From assembly GCA_003453835.1 (NCBI GenBank), contig DMMN01000293.1:1069-9626 (forward strand): a stretch of 8,558 bases of DNA. Reading direction: 5' to 3'. Source of the DNA: Bacteroidota bacterium (GTDB lineage: Bacteria; Bacteroidota; Ignavibacteria; UBA10030). The position numbers and the translations under genes are program-made. Each line of letters opens with the position of its first letter. Position 1 is the first letter of the stretch. Positions 1 through 7,160 of the stretch are shown in pieces. Below the pieces are notes generated by a model. It saw only the letters and a program-made list of their open reading frames with translations, was not told where the DNA came from and ran no database searches.

Positions 1-1827
1 CACCGTCACACTCTTGGCCAGATTGCGCGGCTGATCGACATTTGCCCCGCGCGCGACGGCGATGTGATATGCCAACAACTGCAGCGGGATGATATTGATG
101 ATCGGGCCAAGAAAACCGTACGTCCTGGGTACGCGAATCACGAATTCCGCGATCCCCTCAATTTCTTCGTCGTCTTCGTTCGCGACGGCGATAATCCGTC
201 CTTTCCTTGACCGAACCTCGTGAATGTTACTCAGCACTTTCTCATAGATTGCGTCCTTTGGCACGACGAAGACGACGGGCATGTTCTGGTCGATTAAGGC
301 AATCGGGCCGTGCTTCATCTCAGCTGCGGGATATCCTTCCGCGTGAATGTACGAGATTTCCTTCAGCTTCAATGCGCCTTCGAGAGCGACGGGAAAGTTT
401 GTCCCCCGACCAAGGTAGAGGAAGTTGTGCGCCTCTTTGAATTCGGCTGCCGAAGCTCTTATGTCTCCGATGCCTTTCAATACACGCTCGACCTTGGAGG
501 GGAGACTGTTCATTTCCCTCGCGAGGATCCGTCCGTCTTCCTGCGGCATCCCTTTCGCCCGCGCCATCATCAGCGTGATAAGAGCCAGGACAGTCAGTTG
601 CGAGGTGAACGCCTTTGTAGAAGCGACTCCGATTTCCGGTCCGGCATGCACATAGACTCCTCCGTCCGTTTCTCTGGCAATCGTACTGCCGACAACATTG
701 ACAATGCCCAGTACTGTTGCCCCCTTTGCTTTCGCCTCACGGACTGCGGCGAGCGTATCGGCCGTCTCACCACTCTGGCTGATCGCCGGGACGATATCAT
801 CTTTTGTGAGGATGGGACTCCGATAGCGGAATTCGGAGGCATACTCGACTTCGACGGGAATCTTCGCGATCTGCTCGAGCATGTATTCTCCGACAAGTCC
901 CGCATGCCATGATGTCCCGCAGCCGACAATGACGATTCTTCTCGCACCAAGGAGCCTCTCTTTCACATGTTCCAATCCGCCGAGCTTCACATCTCCACTC
1001 GCGAGAAGGAGTCTCCCACGCATTGCGTTGCGGATCGTCTCGGGTTGTTCGTAGATCTCCTTGAGCATGAAATGATCAAATCCGCCACGCTCGATCTGGT
1101 CAAGCTCGAACGTCAGTCTCTGAACAGAATTCCTCGTCTCCACATCGTCGAGCGTCCTCGTCGAAACCCCATCCGAGGTTATCACCGCCATTTGGCCATC
1201 TTCAAGGTAGCTTACCGTCCGAGTGTGCTCGATGAGCGCAGACGCATCCGATGAAACCAGATATTCCCCCTCACCATAACCGATCACAAGCGGGCTTCCT
1301 TTTCTCGCGGCCACGATCCGATCAGGATGGTTGCCGCTAACGACGACCAGCCCGTACGTTCCCTTCACTTGATTCAACGCCAGACGAACGGCCTGCTCAA
1401 GGCCTGTGTTCCCGCTTTGCGAATCTTCAATGAGGTGAGCCAAAACCTCCGTGTCGGTTTCGGACCTGAAGCGATGCCCGGCATCGACGAGTTTCTTCTT
1501 CAGGGCAACATAGTTCTCAATTACCCCGTTATGGATGACGGCGATGGTTTCATGGCAGTCAAAGTGTGGATGAGCGTTGATCTCACTCGGCTCACCGTGC
1601 GTTGCCCACCGGGTATGCCCGATCCCGAGGTTGGCACTGAGACCTGACGATCTCAACGCCGCATCGAGTTCGGCGACCTTGCCGACTTTCTTCCAGACGC
1701 TGATCTTGCCATCCTGCACAAAAGCAATGCCAGCAGAGTCGTACCCTCGGTACTCCAGCCGCCTCAGCCCATCAAGGATGATGGGTAGTGCGTTCTTCCG
1801 GCCTAGATATCCTACGATTCCGCACAT
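1..1827 (-). CDS. glmS: Glutamine-fructose-6-phosphate aminotransferase (isomerizing), lacking only its extreme C-terminus
   Basis: The enzyme converts fructose-6-phosphate and glutamine to glucosamine-6-phosphate, the first step of UDP-GlcNAc synthesis, in the cytoplasm. Reading the minus strand from the ATG at 1827 gives 609 codons with no stop before the window edge. The protein starts MCGIVGYLG, with Cys2 as the N-terminal nucleophile of the class II glutaminase domain (about 1-240). Glutamine-site motifs follow: HTRWATHG (71-78), HNG (99-101) and ETDTEV (123-128). Two SIS sugar-isomerase domains come next, with CGTSWHAG (303-310), SQSGETADTL (351-359 region), LKLKEISYIHAEGYP (486-500) and KHGP (505-508, His506). 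The C-terminal loop DQPRNLAKSVTV contains the ring-opening lysine (Lys605). E. coli GlmS ends the same way plus one Glu, so probably only one residue and the stop lie outside. Its ATG is 3 nt after the pgeF stop, indicating an operon. No glmS ribozyme can fit in that gap. Confidence 0.98.
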   Translation of the reverse strand, partial: MCGIVGYLGRKNALPIILDGLRRLEYRGYDSAGIAFVQDGKISVWKKVGKVAELDAALRSSGLSANLGIGHTRWATHGEPSEINAHPHFDCHETIAVIHNGVIENYVALKKKLVDAGHRFRSETDTEVLAHLIEDSQSGNTGLEQAVRLALNQVKGTYGLVVVSGNHPDRIVAARKGSPLVIGYGEGEYLVSSDASALIEHTRTVSYLEDGQMAVITSDGVSTRTLDDVETRNSVQRLTFELDQIERGGFDHFMLKEIYEQPETIRNAMRGRLLLASGDVKLGGLEHVKERLLGARRIVIVGCGTSWHAGLVGEYMLEQIAKIPVEVEYASEFRYRSPILTKDDIVPAISQSGETADTLAAVREAKAKGATVLGIVNVVGSTIARETDGGVYVHAGPEIGVASTKAFTSQLTVLALITLMMARAKGMPQEDGRILAREMNSLPSKVERVLKGIGDIRASAAEFKEAHNFLYLGRGTNFPVALEGALKLKEISYIHAEGYPAAEMKHGPIALIDQNMPVVFVVPKDAIYEKVLSNIHEVRSRKGRIIAVANEDDEEIEGIAEFVIRVPRTYGFLGPIINIIPLQLLAYHIAVARGANVDQPRNLAKSVTV

Positions 1828-1830
1828 GGC

Positions 1831-2592
1831 TTAATTCTCCTCATCGATAAGACAGATTACACCCATCATTCTCCCCGACTGTTTCCCGTCTCTTCGATAG
1901 GAATGGAACAGGGAAGGCGTGCAGATGGTACAGAACTGTGAGGTCTCGATGTTCTTTTCATCTACACCTAGATCGAGAAGCTGCCGGGCGTTCTCCTTCT
2001 TCAAGTCGAGAAAGATTCTGCCGAAACGAATCGCAAGAACGTCGGCATCAAAACGATCTGCAACTTCCTGCCCTACTTCGTAGCAGCAAGCTCCCGCCGC
2101 CGGCCCAAGAAAGGCAATCAGGCTGGCGGAGGCGGAGTGGAACTCGGCCTGCAGTTTCTTCACCGCTTGTTTGATGATATGGGAAGCTGAACCGCGCCAG
2201 CCTGCATGGACAGCCGCTATGACATGGCGGTCCGGATCGAACAAGAGAACCGGCAGACAATCGGCAACCGAAATGGCGAGCGGGAGATTCGAGGTCGACG
2301 TGATTAGGCCGTCGCACGCATCGTATTCTCCGGGGAGCACGACGGTCTTGACAGTGGCCGAGTGACATTGACGTGTAAAGGCAACCCCTGCACTTTTGAG
2401 CCCGAGCGTTCCGAAGAAGCGCTTTCGATTCTCGATGACGTTGTCGCGCACGTCACCAACATTGAAACTCAGATTCATACCGAGCGGAGGGCGACTCACG
2501 CCCCCGAGCCGGACGCTGCACCCGCACACAACCGCGCGAAACGCCGAGAGCTTCTCCGAGCGAACCACCTGGATGTCCGTCGCGTCAGGCAC
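1831..2592 (-). CDS. pgeF: PgeF/YfiH family protein (peptidoglycan editing factor; multicopper polyphenol oxidase/laccase-like fold)
   Basis: This 253-residue protein has the full length and motifs of the cytoplasmic YfiH/DUF152 family. Members have been described as copper-dependent polyphenol oxidases, as purine nucleoside phosphorylase/adenosine deaminase-type enzymes, and in E. coli as a factor removing wrongly incorporated amino acids from peptidoglycan precursors. Visible signatures are RLGGVS (29-33 region), NLSFNVGD (40-47), the metal ligands His77 (TRQCHSA), Cys112 (ADCLPVLLFDP) and His129 (AVHAGWRG), then GPAAGACCYEVG (163-174) and a C-terminal CT...FHSYRRDGKQSGR (221-241). The start is a GTG overlapping the last 8 nt of the kinase gene. 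No good Shine-Dalgarno site precedes it, so translational coupling to the kinase is likely. The GTG is preferred because residues 8-30 align with the usual family N-terminus; the next in-frame ATG (Met39) would remove the RLGGVS motif. The physiological substrate cannot be told from sequence. Confidence 0.93.
   Translation of the reverse strand: MPDATDIQVVRSEKLSAFRAVVCGCSVRLGGVSRPPLGMNLSFNVGDVRDNVIENRKRFFGTLGLKSAGVAFTRQCHSATVKTVVLPGEYDACDGLITSTSNLPLAISVADCLPVLLFDPDRHVIAAVHAGWRGSASHIIKQAVKKLQAEFHSASASLIAFLGPAAGACCYEVGQEVADRFDADVLAIRFGRIFLDLKKENARQLLDLGVDEKNIETSQFCTICTPSLFHSYRRDGKQSGRMMGVICLIDEEN
1837..1842 (-). promoter_or_regulatory. Shine-Dalgarno site for glmS inside the end of pgeF
   Basis: GAGGAG reads on the minus strand within the last codons of pgeF, nine bases before the glmS ATG. 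It fixes the glmS start. It also means glmS ribosomes load on a site overlapped by pgeF translation, consistent with one polycistronic message. Confidence 0.8.
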
Positions 2593-5500
2593 GCTTCAGT
2601 GGAAATTGCATGACAATGGTCGTCCCTTTTCCTACTTCGCTTTGGAGCCCGATGGTTCCATCGAGGTCTTGAACGATCTTCTGTGCAATTGCGAGTCCGA
2701 TTCCCATTCCGTCGGTTTTCGTGGAGAAGCTTGGCTGGAAGACCTTCTCTTGCAGCTCTGGAGGAATGCCGCTGCCCGAGTCGCTGATCGTGACCCTACA
2801 GATGTAGTCTTTCACCTCGGTCTCAATGGCGATCACGCCGCCCCTTTCCATCGCCTGTATGCTATTTCGGATAATATTGATGAACACCCGGCGAAGCTCG
2901 TCCTTGTCGGCAATCAATGTGGCGGGGACATCCGAAAACCTTGAGCGAAACTCGATTCCACCTACCTCGGCAAAAAGCTTCAGCGTATCGTTCAGGAGCG
3001 TGTTGACGTCGACTCGCTCGAAGGCTCTCTCTGGCATCCGGGCAAAGTTTGAAAACTCCGATGCAATCCTCGAAAGCGTTTCGATCTGCTCGATCACCGT
3101 CTGCGAGACCCGCTGGAGGATGTCTCCGAATTCCTTCGCCCCATCCCTGTAGGCCCGAAGCAGATGCTGCATCGAGAGTTTCATCGGCGTAAGGGGATTC
3201 CTGATTTCGTGCGCCACCTGCTTCGCCATCTCCTTCCAGGCGAGCTCTCGTTCGACCCGTGCGAGATTATCGCGGCTCGCTTTGAGCTGTCGCGTCATGT
3301 CGTTGAACGATCTGACCAACTCCCCGACTTCGTCACCGGACCTTGGTTCGACCTGAACGTCGAGGTTGCCGGCTCCGACGGTGCGCGCAGCTCGCGACAA
3401 TTCGCGGAGCGGACGCGAGAGGCGATTCGCGAGCGCGATCCCGCCTGCCACAATGAACAAGAGAACGAGCGCATAGGCGCCGATGATGAACGCATTGCGT
3501 TGCGCCAGCTCCTCGTCAATCTCCTGAAGCCGATAGAGCGCCGGAACCGCCAACACCCCCACGAACCGCCCGCCCAACACGATTGGCCGATAGCCGACGA
3601 TGTATTCCACCTCTCCGATTCGCTCCGTATCCTTAAAGATGTTCCGCTGCAACAGCACGACATTTGCAAAGGCATCGCCCGGGAGTCTTCCATCAAGGAT
3701 TGCCGTTCTGTAAAGCTCAGGTCGACTGCTCGACTGAAGCCGGGACCTGCCGTAAACGGCGAAATCTACGCCAAGATCGGATGCAAGAATCTCGCAGTAC
3801 TCGTTGTTCACGCCTCCGGAAAAGTCGGCCGCATCGTGCACGGTGGAGGCGATTCGCTGGTGCAGAAGGAAGAGATCTTCAGAGAGCCGGCGCGTGATGT
3901 TCTCGTTCAGACGCTCCACGGCGAGCTCGCGATTGTAGTACGCCATGACGACAAGCGGCAAGATGGAGAGCAGCGCAAACGACGAAACGAGCTTCTCTCG
4001 GAACCCGAACACCGGGGCTCTCCGCCGCACGGAGCGGAGAAGCGCGTAGGTAACGATCCCGACAATGAAGAACACAAGATAGACCGTGAACATCTTCACG
4101 AGATTGAAGAGGCGCCAACGAGAATCCACGGATTTCAGTCCCACTGCAAGCACTCTCCCGGGATTCGATTCATCCCTTGCGAAGAGCACGTCAAGCGTTG
4201 AGTTCCCCCGCATCACCTCCGACCATATGAAGCGCGCTTCGGATCTCCTCAGTTCTTCGAGGACGTAAGTGGGCAAACGAGAGCCACGATTGAGGAACTC
4301 ATCATTCGTTGAGACCAACACACTGTCCTCGTACTCCGACATCGAAATGCTCTCAAATGTCGTCTCAGATCGATCCCGCGAGGCGGCGCGGAGTGGCTCT
4401 GGCGTCTCGCCCCTGAACAGGCTCTTCTGGCTCGCCGAAAGCAGGACGGCAACGGTTCCAAGGGCCTGCTCGTTGTCGTCCCGCACGGTGCTCCAAGCGC
4501 CGTAGTACCTGATGGCGCCATGAGGGAGGTTTCTTTCTGATACATGAAGCACTTCTTCTTCCACATCGAACACTTTCGAGAGGAGATCAACTTGTTCGTA
4601 CGAAGTCATTCCGACCGAAAATCTGCTCACTTCCACACCGCGGCTGTTGTAGATGAAAACACCGGAGTTGTACCCTTCCCTACTCATGAGGGTCTGCGCC
4701 CAGAGTTTGAACGCAAGATTTGATGCGTCCATCGTATCAGTTTCGGCTGCGGCGAATTGACCGACCGGCTGATGGGCCGCGGCCCGAATTCCCTCCGTCA
4801 CAACGAATGACAGCCAGCTATCCACCGGACGCAGAAGCTCATCGGCAAGCATCTGAACGCGCAGGCGCTCCTTTTCGTGGAGTTTTGAATCGATCAGGAG
4901 AGCCGAAAGAATGAAGATGGTAGCCCCCATGAACAACGCTCGACGCCAAGTGATCCGAGTCGCCATGGGCACGGAGACCCGCCGCGACTCGTACCAACCC
5001 ACCAGAGCCACTCCGAGAAGGATAACGAGCATCGGATAGTAAAGAGGCGTCTGAGGAATCCGGTTGACGAGAATGAAGACGCCGTGGCCGCCAAGGAAAA
5101 TAAACGTCAGGAGAGGAAGGAGAACGGTACGTCGAAGCTGCGGCAGGCTCCGGGAAAGCGTTCGTGCGGCGAAGAACAAGATCGCGAAGACAACCAATAT
5201 GAATGAAAAAGTGAGAATCAAGATGGTCAGGTGCATGGCAACGACCGGACCTTCCGGAACAAGGCTGGAAGGATCCTGGTAGCGCAACGTGGAATCGAGC
5301 ACGAAGCTTCTCATCGCAGCTCCGTACCCCCGTATCACAAACTGCAACACCACCGCGAGGATAAAGACAAGAAGAACATAGAGCGATCGTTTTGCCCAAG
5401 AGACTCCCTCGTCTTTCTCTACCGGATCGACATACAGGCGCTCGACAGTGGAGAGTAATCCAAAAGCCGTGATAAGAACCGCGGTGCAGGAGAGAAAGAG

Positions 5501-6508
5501 CTCCCCTAGCGATGAAGTCAGGCTGAACAGGAACGGCGAGGCATACACCGCAGGATCAAACAGGGCGCCGCCGACAAGAACCGAAGGAAAATCAACGATT
5601 CTCCAGATGACACGCACACTCCATACCGTGGAAGCAAGAAGCACAAACTGAAGCACATGGGTGGTGGACCGAAGAGGCCATGTCAATACAACGAAGGCGA
5701 TCAACAATGCCCCGATGCCTGCAATGATCTTGGACCAGAGGGCAGCGAGGCCGTCTGCCGCTTGAGAAGCTTCAGCGAGGGTGGGCAGACTGACAAGCGC
5801 ATAAGCGATAGGCCGCCTATGGAGATTCAGGAGTGGGATCAGAATCGTATCAGTCGTGTCCAGATCAGGAGGGCCCTCCTCAAAAAGAAGTCGAACTGAT
5901 GTTCCAAGTTCTCCGGATATGTCGTCGCTGAAACTCGAGCGCGAAACGAATCGATTGGAGAGAGGATAGTTCACCTCTACTGTTCGGCTCGCAATGACAT
6001 AGGCGCTCGCATCGGCCGTCGAGATCCCGACGGAGAGAAATCTATGAAGCCCGGCCGGTGAGATCACGACAAACGTGTCGACTTCTCCTGTGTCGAAGAT
6101 GCTGCGGTAGCTTTCGACGACGCTCTTTCCCGCCCACACCACAACGGATCCCTGCGGGTCGGCGATATCGAGACTTACGTCGTTGATCGTGCGATGACGA
6201 TCGAGAGCTGAGAAGGCCGCCGCGATGCTCGTCGGAGTATCGGCCTTCAGAAGGCCCAGGAGACCATGATCTTTTCGCACCTCGCTAGCGACTGACAGGA
6301 GTTCTTGAACACGTTCGGTGAAGCGGGTCTGCACCGTGTTCGTGAACTGAGTGCGATAGGCAGCCTGGCGGTCCCCCCACGCTCGTTCGAGGAAACCGCC
6401 GTAGCCTGCTCGTGTGAGGAAGACGAGGCCGAGGGCAACACTTGAAATGAGAACGCCCCAGAGAGCGGGGCGACGCATCTTTTCTGAGACGAAGGATGGT
6501 GTCTGCAT
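2585..6508 (-). CDS. Multi-sensor NtrY-like transmembrane histidine kinase, 1307 aa with about 12 membrane segments
   Basis: This is a two-component sensor kinase in the cytoplasmic membrane. The transmitter is complete: HAMP at about 1028-1080 (GDEVGELVRSFNDM), HisKA with phospho-acceptor His1100 in VAHEIRNPLTPMKLS (NtrY-like), then HATPase_c with N-box Asn1215 (NIIRNSIQAM), G1 DSGSGIPP (1243-1250), F-box FQPSF (1257-1261) and G2 GMGIGLAI (1267-1274). Hydrophobic segments lie near 15-32, 257-279, 283-303, 325-350, 374-393, 423-447, 461-481, 488-505, 523-540, 803-825, 839-857 and 1006-1027. Arg/Lys-rich loops (448-460, 506-522, 826-838) fit a cytoplasmic N-terminus and positive-inside topology. 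This leaves three large extracytoplasmic regions: 33-256, 541-802 and 858-1005. I cannot assign these confidently to named sensor domains, although all look Cache-like in general character. No receiver domain is fused and no response regulator is visible. The start lies 11 nt after the upstream gene with no strong ribosome site; Met11 is an alternative start. It overlaps pgeF by 8 nt. Confidence 0.93.
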   Translation of the reverse strand: MQTPSFVSEKMRRPALWGVLISSVALGLVFLTRAGYGGFLERAWGDRQAAYRTQFTNTVQTRFTERVQELLSVASEVRKDHGLLGLLKADTPTSIAAAFSALDRHRTINDVSLDIADPQGSVVVWAGKSVVESYRSIFDTGEVDTFVVISPAGLHRFLSVGISTADASAYVIASRTVEVNYPLSNRFVSRSSFSDDISGELGTSVRLLFEEGPPDLDTTDTILIPLLNLHRRPIAYALVSLPTLAEASQAADGLAALWSKIIAGIGALLIAFVVLTWPLRSTTHVLQFVLLASTVWSVRVIWRIVDFPSVLVGGALFDPAVYASPFLFSLTSSLGELFLSCTAVLITAFGLLSTVERLYVDPVEKDEGVSWAKRSLYVLLVFILAVVLQFVIRGYGAAMRSFVLDSTLRYQDPSSLVPEGPVVAMHLTILILTFSFILVVFAILFFAARTLSRSLPQLRRTVLLPLLTFIFLGGHGVFILVNRIPQTPLYYPMLVILLGVALVGWYESRRVSVPMATRITWRRALFMGATIFILSALLIDSKLHEKERLRVQMLADELLRPVDSWLSFVVTEGIRAAAHQPVGQFAAAETDTMDASNLAFKLWAQTLMSREGYNSGVFIYNSRGVEVSRFSVGMTSYEQVDLLSKVFDVEEEVLHVSERNLPHGAIRYYGAWSTVRDDNEQALGTVAVLLSASQKSLFRGETPEPLRAASRDRSETTFESISMSEYEDSVLVSTNDEFLNRGSRLPTYVLEELRRSEARFIWSEVMRGNSTLDVLFARDESNPGRVLAVGLKSVDSRWRLFNLVKMFTVYLVFFIVGIVTYALLRSVRRRAPVFGFREKLVSSFALLSILPLVVMAYYNRELAVERLNENITRRLSEDLFLLHQRIASTVHDAADFSGGVNNEYCEILASDLGVDFAVYGRSRLQSSSRPELYRTAILDGRLPGDAFANVVLLQRNIFKDTERIGEVEYIVGYRPIVLGGRFVGVLAVPALYRLQEIDEELAQRNAFIIGAYALVLLFIVAGGIALANRLSRPLRELSRAARTVGAGNLDVQVEPRSGDEVGELVRSFNDMTRQLKASRDNLARVERELAWKEMAKQVAHEIRNPLTPMKLSMQHLLRAYRDGAKEFGDILQRVSQTVIEQIETLSRIASEFSNFARMPERAFERVDVNTLLNDTLKLFAEVGGIEFRSRFSDVPATLIADKDELRRVFINIIRNSIQAMERGGVIAIETEVKDYICRVTISDSGSGIPPELQEKVFQPSFSTKTDGMGIGLAIAQKIVQDLDGTIGLQSEVGKGTTIVMQFPLKRA

Positions 6509-6519
6509 ACGATCAAGCG

Positions 6520-6996
6520 TCAGTAAATGTTAAACTGACTGATCACCCATCTGGAATCTCGATGTTCTAACGAGACATAGATTTGTGCGGACTCCTGACT
6601 CCCCTTGTTGACGAAGGTAAGCCGACCGGTCGCGTACGGTGCGGAGCCTTGATCGTTGAAGCGAGAGAAGTGGAACACAACAGGTTTTCGGCCGGAAAAG
6701 TAGTTTTGTAGAACGGAGAGGACCTGATTGGAAGAAAAATAGCCGCTTTCACCGCCGGAGATATTGACGAGCACTTGACTGGCGAAGTGCGCGGATGACG
6801 ATGTCAGCGATGACGTGATGATGCCGTGCTCGATCTGTCCGAGGAACGATCTCACGGCAACTTGCCGAGGGTCGAGTCTCGGCAGACCGTGCTCAATGAG
6901 AGAATCGCGCTTCATTCTGCGCTGGGGGGGCAACCGCACCTGGGCTGACGATTCAATGGCGACAAAGAGGAGAAGAGTAGCGAGGAGCAGTTTCAT
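6520..6996 (-). CDS. Small exported protein resembling DUF4783
   Basis: This 158-residue protein starts with a Sec signal peptide: MKLLLATLLLFVAIESSA, with probable cleavage after Ala18. There is no lipobox cysteine, so it should be a soluble periplasmic protein. The remainder resembles the DUF4783 family (NTF2-like character): a short helix (about 44-62), a segment where strand and helix alternate ending in LQNYF (96-100), then YATGRLTF (121-128), SAQIYVSLE (136-144) and the closing RWVISQFNIY. The assignment is from remembered family pattern, and the function is unknown. The frame stays open upstream to 7335, but ATG 6996 is chosen because the signal peptide starts exactly there and the upstream translation is low-complexity and basic. 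The ribosome site is weak (GAAG six bases before ATG). It sits 11 nt ahead of the kinase and is probably co-transcribed with it. A run of seven C (coding strand, 6924-6930) encodes Pro23-Pro24. Confidence 0.82.
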   Translation of the reverse strand: MKLLLATLLLFVAIESSAQVRLPPQRRMKRDSLIEHGLPRLDPRQVAVRSFLGQIEHGIITSSLTSSSAHFASQVLVNISGGESGYFSSNQVLSVLQNYFSGRKPVVFHFSRFNDQGSAPYATGRLTFVNKGSQESAQIYVSLEHRDSRWVISQFNIY

Positions 6997-7069
6997 AACC
7001 GGCTTCAAAGTATGAGAAAAGCCATAAAGAATCAACCGGACATCTTCCAAGATTCGACGAAAAGCGAAA

Positions 7070-7119
7070 GGCGACACCGCCCATCCACTCTCCTCATTCT
7101 TCCTTCGGGTAGTGTCGCC
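7070..7119. repeat. 8-bp perfect inverted repeat between lipoprotein and DUF4783 genes; possible weak terminator
   Basis: GGCGACAC at 7070-7077 pairs perfectly with GTGTCGCC at 7112-7119 across a 34-nt loop. It lies 42 nt downstream of the lipoprotein stop. On the minus-strand transcript the stem is followed by a T-rich stretch (TTTCGCTTTTCG). This could be a poor intrinsic terminator or a leader structure for the downstream operon. The loop is long and the T-tract is interrupted, so the role is uncertain. The rest of the 164-nt gap (6997-7160) shows no convincing promoter. Confidence 0.4.
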
Positions 7120-7160
7120 CTCCTGAAACCAACTTCTCCATGCTACACGAAACGCTGCAC

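Noticed and set aside
310..912. 200-codon plus-strand open frame near the left edge, and smaller ones alongside it
   Set aside because: They are antisense to glmS, whose minus-strand translation matches a well-known enzyme throughout.
1828..1830. Possible glmS ribozyme or riboswitch before glmS
   Set aside because: Only three bases separate glmS from pgeF, and the upstream sequence is conserved pgeF coding sequence, so there is no room.
3164..4201. 345-codon open frame on the plus strand
   Set aside because: It lies wholly antisense to the kinase gene, has no recognisable motif, and is very Arg/His/Glu rich, as expected for a codon-bias shadow.
6953..7084. 43-codon minus-strand ORF with a GAGGAG site, overlapping the DUF4783 start out of frame
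   Set aside because: A leader peptide is possible, but the composition is ordinary, there is no known attenuator pattern, and much of it overlaps another gene.
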